Notes: a model not told the origin generated them from the sequence alone. 45,333 nucleotides of DNA from Gammaproteobacteria bacterium (GCA_021648485.1 JAKISS010000022.1:1-45333), one strand, 5' to 3'; counted from the first letter of the stretch, positions 16,292 to 26,286 are shown. Made by a program: numbers and translations.

Positions 16292-18625
16292 ATGCTGTTC
16301 AAAACACACAAACATTGTGTAGCATGGCACAAATGGCCAGGATTGCTCATTTTGATATTACTGACAGCCGCCTGTTCCAATGACAATTCCAACCCTGCAA
16401 ACTCGGAGCCCGTATCGGAAAAATTAATACAGCGTGTTCCATTAGCCGCTTTGCGCCTGCAACAGGTCAATGATTGTAATGAATTAAAAAATTACATCTC
16501 CACGTCATTAATCAAACGTTATACATCAATCCCCCGCCACAATTATTACCGTTGTCCTTCGGACGGCGACAGACTCGAACCTGGCTCTCCCAGTGCGGGT
16601 GATGAAGTCGGTTTATCCGGTGGCGCATCCGATGATTCTCCAGCCACACCCAACGATGTTTCTGACACAAATAATCAGGTAGCCGGTGTCAATGAGGGCG
16701 ATATTGTAAAAACAGACCGGCAAGGCAATATGTACATTCTTAGTGGTCGGCACTTTATTATTGCGAAGGGGTTCCCTCCTCACGACTTAAGCACACTGGC
16801 TAAAATAGACTTGGGAGCACGCGGCTTAAATCTCTTTCTTGACAAAGAAAATCAGCGGGTCACCATTTTAGCCCGGCATGATGAACCTTATTATATTACC
16901 GATACACCTTCACAAACAGATGAAAGCTTGACTGTGATCTATCCGCAACCTGACAATGATTACACCACCGCCATCTTTTATGACGTTTCCATACCAAATA
17001 AACCTGAGGTCATTGAGCAGATTCAAATGCGCGGCTATTTCCGGGAAGGACGCCGGATTGAAAACCGCTTACACCTGGTATCCCGTCATTATTTACAGAC
17101 GGCTGCACTGCATACTGACCCTGAGTTTATTGATTTACAGAAAACATTTATCGACACCATCAATACCGTTAAATGCGACACACCCGATGGCGACATCGAA
17201 AATAACCCTGATGTGATACAGGCACAAAAAAACCTCGGTGAAAAAATTGAAAATATTATCAATGCCACTGATCCCGTGAATTTTCTACCGAATGCCAGAC
17301 GTATAACTGATGATACATCCGAGCCTGTTCCATATCTTGCCTGTAACAACATCAATCACCCCGAAGTCAACATGAGCCTTGGGTTGCAGATTATAACCAG
17401 CATAGACACTGACGGCTCCAATCTGGCTGCAACGGGTATTATTAACAATAGCCACATCGTCTATGCCAGCAAAACCAATCTCTATCTTGTTGAAAACAGT
17501 CGGAACTGGTGGTGGAGACTACCTAATGGCGAACGCCCAACCTCCCAATCAGCGATCTATAAATTTTCCATTTCAAAAGATGCGCCAAATTATGTCGCCA
17601 CAGGTCGTGTGGACGGGTATATCAATAACCCGTTCAGTTTGAGTGAGTACGAATATGACGGTAAAAACATGTTACGCATTACAACCACTCAGGATGATTT
17701 CTTGCGTATTGACAACGACAGCGGCACTCCTGACTGGCAGCGCATACAAACAAACCATTTATCCGTACTGGACGACAATGACAATGGCCAACTCAATATC
17801 GTAGGCGAAGTCCGTAATTTTGCACCCAATGAAAATATTCGAAGCGCACGCTTTATGGGTGAACGCGGTTTTGTTGTCACGTTTCGAAACGTTGACCCTC
17901 TATTTGCCTTTGACCTGAGTAACCCGACGTCCCCTGTATTGACAGGCGAACTCACTATCCCAGGCTTTAGTAGTTACATGCATCCATATGATGACAATCA
18001 TCTTGTTACTATTGGCCGTGCAGGTGGTGAAGGTGGCATCGGTGTCGGTAATGGCATGCAGTTGCAATTGGTCGATGTTAGCGATATGAGTGAACCAAAG
18101 GTGATTCATAAATTTACACCAGCTGTACCTCAAAACTGGTCTTGGAGTGCTGCCGAATACGACCACAAAGCATTTACTTTTTACAAACCGGCAAATCTGC
18201 TGGCCATACCCTTACAAATTTCGCCCATCGCTTCCAAAGAATATTTCAGCGGCGTTGCAGCTTACGAAATCACTTTAGCTTCCGGCTTTAAAGAGCTAGG
18301 CAGGGTAGATCATTCAGATTTAGCTTTTGATTATTATTGTCGCCCAGATGACTCACCACTGATTTATCCCCATACGGAAGATTGCGACAATGGCTGGTAC
18401 GTCCAATGGGCAGCACCACGACGTTCAGTGGTGATGACGGATGCTGAAAACGTTTATCTCTATACAATATCAGACATAGGACTAAAAGCTGCCTCAACCA
18501 GAGACTTATCAACGACCCTGGGAAGCATCGTTTTTCCACCGCAACCCTATCCATGGTGGTATTACGGTTACAGTGGTCGCGGCGGTGTCGCTACAACAGA
18601 TCAAAACATTGATATCATGCGTTAA
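16292..18625 (+). CDS. Beta-propeller domain lipoprotein
   Basis: A 777-residue envelope lipoprotein. The start MLFKTHKHCVAWHKWPG leads into the helix LLILILLTAACS, whose LTAAC lipobox implies lipidation of the cysteine. The ATG at 16292 is preferred over a start 42 codons upstream because it gives a proper lipoprotein signal and has GAGGA upstream. The mature part has the opening NNQVAGVNEGDIVKTDRQGN that marks the secreted Beta_propel family (PF09826 type), followed by blade-like repeats such as VATGRVDGYINNPFSLSEY, LSVLDDNDNGQLNIVGEV and RFMGERGFVVTFRNVDPLF. Function is unknown; propellers of this kind usually bind proteins or glycans. The gene stands alone and ends in a strong terminator. 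Confidence 0.88.
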   Translation: MLFKTHKHCVAWHKWPGLLILILLTAACSNDNSNPANSEPVSEKLIQRVPLAALRLQQVNDCNELKNYISTSLIKRYTSIPRHNYYRCPSDGDRLEPGSPSAGDEVGLSGGASDDSPATPNDVSDTNNQVAGVNEGDIVKTDRQGNMYILSGRHFIIAKGFPPHDLSTLAKIDLGARGLNLFLDKENQRVTILARHDEPYYITDTPSQTDESLTVIYPQPDNDYTTAIFYDVSIPNKPEVIEQIQMRGYFREGRRIENRLHLVSRHYLQTAALHTDPEFIDLQKTFIDTINTVKCDTPDGDIENNPDVIQAQKNLGEKIENIINATDPVNFLPNARRITDDTSEPVPYLACNNINHPEVNMSLGLQIITSIDTDGSNLAATGIINNSHIVYASKTNLYLVENSRNWWWRLPNGERPTSQSAIYKFSISKDAPNYVATGRVDGYINNPFSLSEYEYDGKNMLRITTTQDDFLRIDNDSGTPDWQRIQTNHLSVLDDNDNGQLNIVGEVRNFAPNENIRSARFMGERGFVVTFRNVDPLFAFDLSNPTSPVLTGELTIPGFSSYMHPYDDNHLVTIGRAGGEGGIGVGNGMQLQLVDVSDMSEPKVIHKFTPAVPQNWSWSAAEYDHKAFTFYKPANLLAIPLQISPIASKEYFSGVAAYEITLASGFKELGRVDHSDLAFDYYCRPDDSPLIYPHTEDCDNGWYVQWAAPRRSVVMTDAENVYLYTISDIGLKAASTRDLSTTLGSIVFPPQPYPWWYYGYSGRGGVATTDQNIDIMR

Positions 18626-18657
18626 TTATTGAGTTCAGTTAGTCTGTCAGCATTCAG

Positions 18658-18692
18658 GGCCATTCGCGTTTCGCCGCGAATGGCCTTAGTTT
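18658..18692 (+). terminator. Strong hairpin terminator after the propeller lipoprotein gene
   Basis: A perfect 11-base stem GGCCATTCGCG / CGCGAATGGCC with a 6-base loop, followed by TTAGTTTTTT. It lies 33 bases past the stop. The left flank lacks an A-run, so it mainly serves the plus strand, though the hairpin may also block minus-strand readthrough from the exopolysaccharide operon. Confidence 0.9.
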
Positions 18693-18766
18693 TTTGCACC
18701 AACAGTAGACGCTTTGGGTGACGCTGAATGGCGCTTTTTCAGGCGCAACTCTCAAGGCTGGTGGCA

Positions 18767-19834
18767 CTATCCTAAATTGCGGGAAATAAATGGCCCGACA
18801 AATTTTGAAACAGGCAGAGGAAGCCTTTTCCAGGCATTGATAAATAATCGATACTTAGGGTTCAATGGATTGACATCTGGAATCTCATTTGCTTTCACCA
18901 GTAGATATTCATATTTCAGAGGCTCGGGCTCGAACCCCCAGTTTTTCTTGAAGCTATAAGATCCAGTACCCAGCTTGCTGCGTCCATAATCAAAAATGCG
19001 AATACCACGCTCACCCGCCCGTCGCATAAGTTCCCAATACATAAAATCATTGCCTTTAACGGTGCGTGCTTCACTGGTCCCTCCTCCATAATAAGGCAGC
19101 ACTTCATCGCGAAAATAAAAACTCATCACGCTGCTGATGAGTCGCCCCTCCTTAACCACAGTTAACACTTCACAATGCTCGCCAAACACATCACGCAGCA
19201 CAGAAAAAAACTTTTTGGGAAACACCGGTGTCCCCAGGTTTCTCACACTTTGGGCATAAGCATCGTAAAAACGATGAATATCCGTATCTATTTCGCTGCT
19301 CAATTCCGCTTTGATTCCTTTACGCACAACAGCCCGTTGCTTACGTGGAATGGAAAGCAGATTTTTTTCGGCATCGGGGTCAATTTCTTTTCGAAAAGTC
19401 ACATATAGCTCTTTTTCCAGCCAGTTTTCATTAGGCAGTTGCGATTCAGACGATTCAGTCTGCGCAAACTGTGCATTGCGCATTTCGAGATAATCCACTC
19501 CGAGACGATGCGCCAGTTTTTCTGCCTCTTGATGCAACGCGACCCGTGCCGCATTCGAATGAGCGGCAATCCCGCCATACACACAGAAGGGTGCAGACAT
19601 CAGCGCATTACCAAACAGAAAACTTTTGACATGCCCCAATGGTAATACGCCTTCGATATTACCATTGCGCTCTGCATACAAAAAATAGGCGCGATGCCCC
19701 ATGCCTGCTTCAATCGCTTTTTTCCAGCCCGCACGATGAAAAAATGTGGCCTCGGGACATGCCTCCACAAAGGCATCCCAACGCTGCATCGATTGACTCT
19801 CCAGTTCTTTTATTTCTATTGATGTTTCCGACAC
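18767..19834 (-). CDS. FemAB-like protein of XrtA/PEP-CTERM loci
   Basis: A 355-residue protein with two GNAT-like halves of the FemAB fold, as in the TIGR03019 group found in XrtA/PEP-CTERM polysaccharide loci. Seen: WDAFVEACPEATFFHRAGWK at the start, IEGVLPLGHVKS, LGVDYLEMRNA, then GGGTSEARTVKGNDFMYWEL and IRIFDYGRSKLGTGSYSFKK, which is the diagnostic C-terminal motif. FemAB enzymes transfer amino acids from tRNA to cell-wall precursors; the acceptor for this subgroup is unknown. The GTG at 19834 is chosen over an ATG ten codons earlier because AGGA lies 6 bases upstream, whereas the ATG has no ribosome site. It is the last gene of the minus-strand cluster. Confidence 0.88.
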   Translation of the reverse strand: MSETSIEIKELESQSMQRWDAFVEACPEATFFHRAGWKKAIEAGMGHRAYFLYAERNGNIEGVLPLGHVKSFLFGNALMSAPFCVYGGIAAHSNAARVALHQEAEKLAHRLGVDYLEMRNAQFAQTESSESQLPNENWLEKELYVTFRKEIDPDAEKNLLSIPRKQRAVVRKGIKAELSSEIDTDIHRFYDAYAQSVRNLGTPVFPKKFFSVLRDVFGEHCEVLTVVKEGRLISSVMSFYFRDEVLPYYGGGTSEARTVKGNDFMYWELMRRAGERGIRIFDYGRSKLGTGSYSFKKNWGFEPEPLKYEYLLVKANEIPDVNPLNPKYRLFINAWKRLPLPVSKFVGPFISRNLG

Positions 19835-19889
19835 GTCCCATCCTGCTCCTGTGCAATATCTCATTTTATTTTTAATTCGGAAAGGTGCT

Positions 19890-20732
19890 CTATTCGAGAA
19901 ATACCTTATCCATCCGATCCCACTGAAAGTCCCTGAGCAATCTTTTCAACCGTTTTTCCATGCGCCCAAGATTAAGATAATGTCGAAATCGTGTTTTCGC
20001 ACTGATACCTCTTTGACGGGGCTGTCCCGGATCAATTTCCCAGGGGTGAAAATAAAAAACACCGGACCGCCCATCGTGCTGATTCACTCTGCGCATGGCC
20101 ATACGTGAAACCGCATAGGGGTAAAGCCGGAAATAACCGCCACCGCCGCAAGGAAGCTTTTTATTCAACACTTCCACCGTCGTCACAGGAACTTCAAGAA
20201 TGCCATCATCGCCACGAGGCCGAAATGAAAACCGCGGTGCCTCCGGCATACCGTACAAATCATGTTTAATAGGGTAAATACTGGAACTGTAAACGTAACC
20301 TGCTTCTTTTAATTTATCGAGAGCCCACAAATTTTTGGCACCAATGGAATAACTTGCTGCACGGTAACCACGCACTTCCTGACCGGACATATCTTCAAGT
20401 AATTTTTTGGTACGCACAATATCATCAAAAAACTCCGGTGGTTCCTGATTGACAACACGTATATGTGAATAACCATGACTGGCCAGCTCATGGCCATCGG
20501 CAACAATACGTTTCACCAAACCCGGGTAACGCTCTGCCACCCAACCCAACATGAAAAAAGTGCCTTTCACATCGGCCTCATCAAACATATCAAGCACCCG
20601 CTCGGTATTTTTCTCCACTCGCGCACTAATGTTGTCCCATTCGCTGCGGGGAATAACTTTCTCAAAAGCGGAAACCTGGAAGTAATCTTCCACGTCCACA
20701 GTCATTGAATTGGTAATTGTATGATGAGTCAC
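19890..20732 (-). CDS. Polysaccharide deacetylase of XrtA/PEP-CTERM type
   Basis: A 280-residue NodB-family deacetylase with a C-terminal DUF3473 extension, matching the TIGR03006 group. Seen: the catalytic Asp region TVDVEDYFQVSAF near residue 11, the metal-binding ELASHGYSHIRVV (H-x3-H) near residue 82, RGYRAASYSIG, then PCGGGGYFRLYPYAVSRMAM and FYFHPWEIDPGQPR. It would remove N-acetyl groups from the exopolysaccharide, probably in the periplasm or at the inner membrane, although no signal peptide is visible. The start is a GTG at 20732 with AGAGATGA upstream; an ATG nine codons later lacks one. It begins 4 bases after the wecB stop, so the two are co-translated. Confidence 0.93.
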   Translation of the reverse strand: MTHHTITNSMTVDVEDYFQVSAFEKVIPRSEWDNISARVEKNTERVLDMFDEADVKGTFFMLGWVAERYPGLVKRIVADGHELASHGYSHIRVVNQEPPEFFDDIVRTKKLLEDMSGQEVRGYRAASYSIGAKNLWALDKLKEAGYVYSSSIYPIKHDLYGMPEAPRFSFRPRGDDGILEVPVTTVEVLNKKLPCGGGGYFRLYPYAVSRMAMRRVNQHDGRSGVFYFHPWEIDPGQPRQRGISAKTRFRHYLNLGRMEKRLKRLLRDFQWDRMDKVFLE

Positions 20733-20736
20733 TGGG

Positions 20737-21873
20737 TCATCTCTGATGAGGGGTGGCCATATTCAGCCAGTTTTCGATAATGTTAATAATACGCTGAGCC
20801 GCTTTACCATCCCATTTGTCCGGTACCTGCCCCGCCTTCCCGCCGGTTTCCATTGTGTCATTGAACGCCGTCAGAATTGCTTCAGAATCGGTTCCTACAA
20901 TGGTATTGGTTCCTTGCTCAACGGTAATGGGCCTCTCTGTATTTTCACGCAGTGTAATACACGGAACGCCTAACGCGGTGGTCTCTTCCTGAATCCCTCC
21001 GGAATCCGTCAATACCATACGGGCGTTGGCCATCAATCCCAGCATTTCCTTATAGCCCAACGGAGTTAATCGAGTAATGGCGGCAGCACCCAGCATATCA
21101 TCCAGCCCTGCTTTTTCGATGCAAGCCTGGGTACGAGGGTGAACGGGGAACACAATGGGTAATTGAGTGCTGATGGTTTGCATGGTTTTCAGCAAACCTT
21201 CAAGAATGTCTGGATCATCCACATTGGACGGTCGATGCAATGTCAACAAAGCATAACCATTTTCCAATAACGCCTTACTATTTGCCACATGTGACAAGGT
21301 TTTTTCCGGCAAAGTGGCGCTGTCCAACTGATGACGCAATGTATCGATCATCACGTTACCCACAAAATGGACCCGGGTACGATCAATCCCTTCCCGTTCA
21401 AGGTTGGCGACCGCATCCGATTCAGTAATAAAAAGTAAATCGGAAATCTGATCAGTGAGTACCCGGTTAATCTCTTCGGGCATTTCCCGGTCATAACTGC
21501 GCAGGCCCGCTTCCACATGAATAACGGGGATTCCCTTCTTTGCCGCTACCAGCGAACAGGCAATGGTGGAATTAACATCACCCACCACCAGAATGGCTGC
21601 CGGTTTATATTCATCCAGCACAGGTTCAAACCGCAGCATAATTTCTGCAGTTTGCACTGCGTGTGTCCCTGACCCCACTCCCAAGTCTACATCCGGCTCA
21701 GGAATATCCAGCTGATCAAAAAAGGCATGTTTCATTGCCGCATCATAATGTTGGCCGGTGTGTACCAAACAAGGTTTCAGGATGGATGATGTTTTTAATG
21801 CCCGCATAACCGGCGCAATTTTCATGAAGTTGGGTCGGGCGCCAACCACGCACATAATCGTGGAGGTATTCAT
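20737..21873 (-). CDS. wecB: UDP-N-acetylglucosamine 2-epimerase (non-hydrolysing)
   Basis: A 378-residue cytoplasmic enzyme interconverting UDP-GlcNAc and UDP-ManNAc. Seen: VGARPNFMKIAPVMRAL at the start, LVHTGQHYDAAM, VVGDVNSTIACSLVA, the helix HVEAGLRSYDREMPEEINR, LLTLHRPSNVDDP, and the donor-binding LTDSGGIQEETTALGVPCIT. These are the standard GT-B-like epimerase motifs, and length is normal. AAGGAAA upstream of the ATG supports the start. UDP-ManNAc could be a sugar donor for the polymer, or be oxidised to UDP-ManNAcA if one of the divergent dehydrogenases accepts it. In many related loci an AAA ATPase gene sits about here instead. Confidence 0.95.
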   Translation of the reverse strand: MNTSTIMCVVGARPNFMKIAPVMRALKTSSILKPCLVHTGQHYDAAMKHAFFDQLDIPEPDVDLGVGSGTHAVQTAEIMLRFEPVLDEYKPAAILVVGDVNSTIACSLVAAKKGIPVIHVEAGLRSYDREMPEEINRVLTDQISDLLFITESDAVANLEREGIDRTRVHFVGNVMIDTLRHQLDSATLPEKTLSHVANSKALLENGYALLTLHRPSNVDDPDILEGLLKTMQTISTQLPIVFPVHPRTQACIEKAGLDDMLGAAAITRLTPLGYKEMLGLMANARMVLTDSGGIQEETTALGVPCITLRENTERPITVEQGTNTIVGTDSEAILTAFNDTMETGGKAGQVPDKWDGKAAQRIINIIENWLNMATPHQR

Positions 21874-21952
21874 GGCAGAGATTTCCTTTTTGTAAATTTA
21901 TTGTACTGATTATCGTTGGTAATCAGCAGGGTCAGCCAAACCAGAGGCAACG

Positions 21953-23551
21953 TTAAAACCCCCACTTCACACTAACGCTGAGTCTTTTTTCATCGTAACT
22001 TCGTCCACCAGCCAGGCCATCCTGGGATGTGCTTCGAACCATTACACTACCTTCCGCGCTTCGCCCCATTTTCCGGGAAAAGTTGATATCTGTACTGCGA
22101 AGATTTGCACCCACACGGGCACCAGCACCATCAGGATACTCGCTTTTCAAGCCTCGGAAACGCAGCAACATGGTGGTGCGAGCAGCCAAGCGCCAGCGCC
22201 AGGAAACAGTACCCCCACGTAGCTGTTGATTGTCACTGCTCACCAATAACTCCCTGCGCTCACTATACAGGGCGACACTAATGAGGCTTTTTGCTGTCTT
22301 GTACCCAAAGTCCATTTGCGCACGTTTGCGCAAAAAAAGCTCATCAGACAAAGGAAGTGCTGAGGAAGATAAGTTAGCGGATTGAGCACCTTGAGGGTTT
22401 GAGCCCAAACTCTGTAAACCCTGTACCGAAGTAGTATCTTCAAGGTAACTGGCACGCCAGGTCGCGCGTCGATTAATCACTCGAAGAGCGCCTTGCCAGA
22501 CTTTGCCCGGATTCAACCCCACTTTTTGGTCTCTCCACGAAATATCCAATGCGCTTCGGCGCGTGGGAGCCCAAGAAATAGATGCGGTATCCAATCGGTT
22601 TCCTGACAACAAATCAACCCGAAACGTTGAATGCGGTGTAATACTGATACCCGAGGCATAATAGGAACCGTTTCGGAAACCCTGGTTTTGAGGAGTGGCG
22701 AGATCATTGCGTTCATTACCCGCACGAAACAGTACACCCAGTTTTTTATTGATTTGGTAACCCGCCTGGAGAGCAGATGACTCCCTGCTGTAATTACTTG
22801 TTTCTCCTCTTTTTGTTGTGTTTTGCGAATAACTCAACGACCAGGACATACGTCGAAAAGACGGGCCACTATCAAGTTCAACAGTCACTGCTTCGATTTC
22901 TGCATCCGATGCCCCTCCCCCATAAGTCACCGTTTCATAAGAGTAACTGGCCGATCCTTCTGCTTTTCCTCCGAAACGCTTTTTAAAGTATGGTTTGATA
23001 CTTCGGGCAGAAACATCGGTGCGATTAGCGGCGTTGAGATTATCCAGCGGCAACCCTCCGGAGGGTGAAATCACTCGCTGCGAATCACTGGCCTTCAGGT
23101 TCAAAAAAGCAAAATTTTTGATTAATTCTGCCGTTGCATCGGCTGCCAGATTATGAAACCGGGCATCTCGACGCAACTCTTTCGCATAAAAAATATTTTG
23201 TAATGTATATCCAACACTGGCATTCAATCTGTTGCCATCAGCCTGCAATGCAAAACCTGGATTAACTTCAGTGATAAAATCCTCTTTGCCCGGATCACTA
23301 AAGGTCACATTATCTGTGTAAGTTTCCTTAATCTCCAAAGAAGGTGTAAACAATAACTGTGCTGCAAACGTAGGTGTAGATATCAAAACCAGCAGGACAA
23401 CCACCAAAAACTGAATGCATAACCACATATAGTTATTATTTGTCCGACGTAAAACCGCCAGTATGACAAACCAGGAACCTGTCAGGCTCAGGTGGCTGTA
23501 GTGAGAAAAAGCCATTTTGAATCCATTTTTTTGATCACTTGAGGCGAACAT
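21953..23551 (-). CDS. Outer-membrane beta-barrel protein, TIGR03016-like
   Basis: A protein of up to 532 residues resembling the TIGR03016 group of PEP-CTERM/exopolysaccharide loci. After the hydrophobic segment MWLCIQFLVVVLLVLISTPTFAA comes FTPSLEIKETYTDNVTFSDP, then about 430 residues of alternating amphipathic strands rich in Ser, Arg and aromatic residues. It ends in RLSVSVKWGF, whose final phenylalanine is the usual outer-membrane barrel signal. The likely role is an outer-membrane pore or anchor for the polymer. The start is uncertain: none of the in-frame ATGs at 23551, 23515 or 23428 has a ribosome site. The one at 23428 gives the cleanest signal peptide (491 residues). Confidence 0.8.
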   Translation of the reverse strand: MFASSDQKNGFKMAFSHYSHLSLTGSWFVILAVLRRTNNNYMWLCIQFLVVVLLVLISTPTFAAQLLFTPSLEIKETYTDNVTFSDPGKEDFITEVNPGFALQADGNRLNASVGYTLQNIFYAKELRRDARFHNLAADATAELIKNFAFLNLKASDSQRVISPSGGLPLDNLNAANRTDVSARSIKPYFKKRFGGKAEGSASYSYETVTYGGGASDAEIEAVTVELDSGPSFRRMSWSLSYSQNTTKRGETSNYSRESSALQAGYQINKKLGVLFRAGNERNDLATPQNQGFRNGSYYASGISITPHSTFRVDLLSGNRLDTASISWAPTRRSALDISWRDQKVGLNPGKVWQGALRVINRRATWRASYLEDTTSVQGLQSLGSNPQGAQSANLSSSALPLSDELFLRKRAQMDFGYKTAKSLISVALYSERRELLVSSDNQQLRGGTVSWRWRLAARTTMLLRFRGLKSEYPDGAGARVGANLRSTDINFSRKMGRSAEGSVMVRSTSQDGLAGGRSYDEKRLSVSVKWGF

Positions 23552-23735
23552 TGCACATGCTTAACGAAAATGATCGAAAAATAGGCCGAAACGGATTATT
23601 CGCACGACTGCGTGAATGCAGAAGGTCGAAAAACACAGGCACAGTTACCAAGTAGTTTCATCCCGAACTCGACAGACTTCAGCATTCGACCCATGTGATA
23701 ATTGCGATCATTATCACATAAACAAAACACTGGTC

Positions 23736-24605
23736 TTACTCCTCTCCGTACGCACAATAATAAGCCCCGTATTGTCCTTTTCCAGAGCCCTTGTATTTGT
23801 TCAGCACAATACCAATCACTTTTCGCTCATCCAACAGCGCTACTGCTTCCTTGACCGCGTTTTGAGGAGTTTCACCCGCCTCAACAACAAGCAACACCTG
23901 GCCGACCAAACCTGCAACCACGTTTGCTTCACTGGTCATCAACAAAGGAGGGGCATCAAAGATAACAATTCTGTCCGGATAGCGTGTTGCCAGTTCATGG
24001 GTCACTCGCCGCATTTGCTCACTCGCCAACAATTCGTTTGCTTGTGAATGTCTGCTCCCGGCAGGCAATATTTTTAACTTCGGCATATTAGTAGAAAGAA
24101 TGACATCTGAAAGTATGACATCAGGATTTGATAGCACATCTGTAAATCCTAATTTTTCATCCAACCCAAGCAACCGTGTCAGCGCCGGGTTAAGTACGTC
24201 AAGATCAACCACCAGAACGGTAACATCCATTTCGTTCGCCATACTCAAGGCCAGGTTGAGAGTATTGAACGTTTTTCCTTCACCCGACATGGCACTGGCA
24301 ACCATAATCACGTTTCCCAACTCAACAGCATCCGCATTCTTGCCAAAAGCATTGCTCAGCAACGGCCTCTTGATTCGACGATACTCTTCTGCCAATTTTG
24401 CACAATCCTTAGGCGGGGCAATAAAGCCAACACTCTCCAACTTTCTCATATCAATATCGATAAAGTCGGCTTTGCGTTGCTTCGCTGCATCACCCGATAG
24501 CGGAGATGTTCTGCCAGCAGGCTTTCGCTCCACCATCTTATGTTGCCCCCCTCCATTGGGAGACGACGATTTAAGCTTCTCAACCATACGCTCGATAGAA
24601 CTCAT
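23736..24605 (-). CDS. Bacterial tyrosine autokinase of XrtA-type exopolysaccharide locus
   Basis: A 289-residue BY-kinase cytoplasmic domain, TIGR03018-like. Seen: an N-terminal linker, LAEEYRRIKRPLLSNAFGKN near residue 70, Walker A ASAMSGEGKTFNTLNLALS near residue 103, Walker A' VLVVDLDVLNPAL and Walker B IVIFDAPPLL. The tail GQYGAYYCAYGEE carries the tyrosine cluster that is autophosphorylated. The chain-length protein supplies the membrane part; the two genes overlap by 4 bases (ATGA), as expected for a split Wzc. Phosphorylation cycling would control polymer length and export. Confidence 0.93.
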   Translation of the reverse strand: MSSIERMVEKLKSSSPNGGGQHKMVERKPAGRTSPLSGDAAKQRKADFIDIDMRKLESVGFIAPPKDCAKLAEEYRRIKRPLLSNAFGKNADAVELGNVIMVASAMSGEGKTFNTLNLALSMANEMDVTVLVVDLDVLNPALTRLLGLDEKLGFTDVLSNPDVILSDVILSTNMPKLKILPAGSRHSQANELLASEQMRRVTHELATRYPDRIVIFDAPPLLMTSEANVVAGLVGQVLLVVEAGETPQNAVKEAVALLDERKVIGIVLNKYKGSGKGQYGAYYCAYGEE

Positions 24606-26176
24606 ATTTTGTCCTTCAACGTTTCCGCCAGTAATGAAACCTGTTCAAAATCGATACTTTGCAGTAATATCACACCGCCATATACAAAGAGCAAAACGAT
24701 CCCGACACCCACAAAAACTGCAAACTCCAAGCGTTTGCGTCGCAGCAGCTCAGGTGTCCATAAGCGACTCACCACACCAAAAACCGGAACCCCCGTAAGC
24801 TCTTGCAACGTGCGATGATCATAGAATGCCGGACGGATTTGAGATAAAAGAAACGCAAGCCCGATACCACCAGCAATACCCGCAAGCAACGCCAATGAAT
24901 CAAGTGCCAGGCGATTCGGGCCGGAAGGCAGCGACGGTACTCGCGGTGGATCTACAATTTTGAATTTAACATCATCTCCCGTTCTTTCTGCTTTTTCAGA
25001 CAATTTTGCTGATTCGAGACGCCCAACCAATATGTCATAATTACTTTTGTTCAGCACATAGTCACGATTCAGACTCTTTAGCTGTGCTTCAATTTCCGGA
25101 ATGGTGTCAACTTTTGAAGCCAGCTCATCAATCCGCTGGGCATACTCTTTAACTCGGGCCTGCAAGGAAACGACACTCGCCTCAGCTTGTCCGAGCGAAA
25201 TTTTCGTTTGTTGGTAAACCGGGTTTTGTTCCATAGATTGATCATTCGACTGAAAACTCAATGCAGGGTTTTTCTGATCCTGCTCACGCTGATTTTCCAT
25301 ATTCTCCAACATCGTTCTGACCGCAATAACATCAGGATGCGCTTCGGTAAACTGCAACAGTAAATCATCCAGTCGATCTTGTAGTTTGGAAATACGTCCA
25401 TCCAGCTGATGGCTGACACTTTTGGTATTTCCAAACCCAAATACTGGCTCTTCACCGACAAGTTGTCGCCTGAGTTCATTTCGCCGGTTAGTCACTTCTT
25501 GCAACTCCAGTTTCGCCTGTTCCAGGCGCGCACGGGAGTCCTGTAGCAACTCAAAATAATCCTGACCAGCCCGCGGCATTAATGCAACATTCTTTCGCTT
25601 GAATTCCTTGATACGATTCTCTGCTTCGACAAGCCGTTTCTCATATTCCATTATTTGCTGGCCAAGAAACTTTTGCGCCGCATCAGAATCCTGCCGGGTA
25701 TCACCCAGGGTATTTTCCACAAAAATAGTTAACAGTGATCTAACCACTTCTTTCGCTATTTTTGGATCGGAGTGAGGGTATGAAATCGTATAAAGATTAG
25801 CTCCCCTAGCACTGCTAATGCGAATCTTTTTTGATAGATTGTCCAGCAATGCCTCCATCTCATCCGGCGTTTTCGCATGTAAATCAAGATCCGTCATACG
25901 GGCAACTTTTTCCAGGTTAGGCCGACTCAATAAAGTACGGGTCATCAATCCCAGCCGCAGTTGAACGTTGGTCTCCACAGTAAGCCCACGCAGCAATGGA
26001 CGCAAAATGGAATCAGTGTCCACAAGTACGCGAGCATTAGCCTCGTATTGATCAGGAATCTTGGATATCACAACCCAGCCAATAATGGGTATCACCCACG
26101 CCAGCAGCATCGCGTACCATCTAAAACGCCATATTCCGCGAAGATAGTTCAGTGTTTGTTGAATAATTTCCTGCAT
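24602..26176 (-). CDS. Chain-length determinant protein (GumC/Wzz type)
   Basis: A 524-residue inner-membrane polysaccharide co-polymerase, resembling TIGR03007. Seen: first membrane helix WYAMLLAWVIPIIGWVVIS near residue 20, the Wzz motif YEANARVLVDTDSILRPLL, and a long periplasmic coiled coil between about residues 165 and 390 (EYEKRLVEAENRIKEFKRKN, NYDILVGRLESAKLSEKAE). The proline-rich VDPPRVPSLPSGPNR precedes the helix LALLAGIAGGIGLAFLL, and a further hydrophobic stretch, VFVGVGIVLLFVYGGVILL, lies at the end. It partners the BY-kinase encoded directly downstream and the Wza-type lipoprotein upstream. Confidence 0.94.
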   Translation of the reverse strand: MQEIIQQTLNYLRGIWRFRWYAMLLAWVIPIIGWVVISKIPDQYEANARVLVDTDSILRPLLRGLTVETNVQLRLGLMTRTLLSRPNLEKVARMTDLDLHAKTPDEMEALLDNLSKKIRISSARGANLYTISYPHSDPKIAKEVVRSLLTIFVENTLGDTRQDSDAAQKFLGQQIMEYEKRLVEAENRIKEFKRKNVALMPRAGQDYFELLQDSRARLEQAKLELQEVTNRRNELRRQLVGEEPVFGFGNTKSVSHQLDGRISKLQDRLDDLLLQFTEAHPDVIAVRTMLENMENQREQDQKNPALSFQSNDQSMEQNPVYQQTKISLGQAEASVVSLQARVKEYAQRIDELASKVDTIPEIEAQLKSLNRDYVLNKSNYDILVGRLESAKLSEKAERTGDDVKFKIVDPPRVPSLPSGPNRLALDSLALLAGIAGGIGLAFLLSQIRPAFYDHRTLQELTGVPVFGVVSRLWTPELLRRKRLEFAVFVGVGIVLLFVYGGVILLQSIDFEQVSLLAETLKDKI

Positions 26177-26286
26177 GAATAGCCTTGTCGATTAATTCGT
26201 TTGCATTCCGTAAATCTGGAGCCTATTTACCGTTGTCATTAAAAAAACAAGCGATTATTGTAGACTCACTCTAAACCCGATAGCAT

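Noticed and set aside
22823-23068. Plus-strand ORFs antisense to the beta-barrel gene
   Set aside because: They are shadows of the minus-strand coding frame, without ribosome sites or domains.
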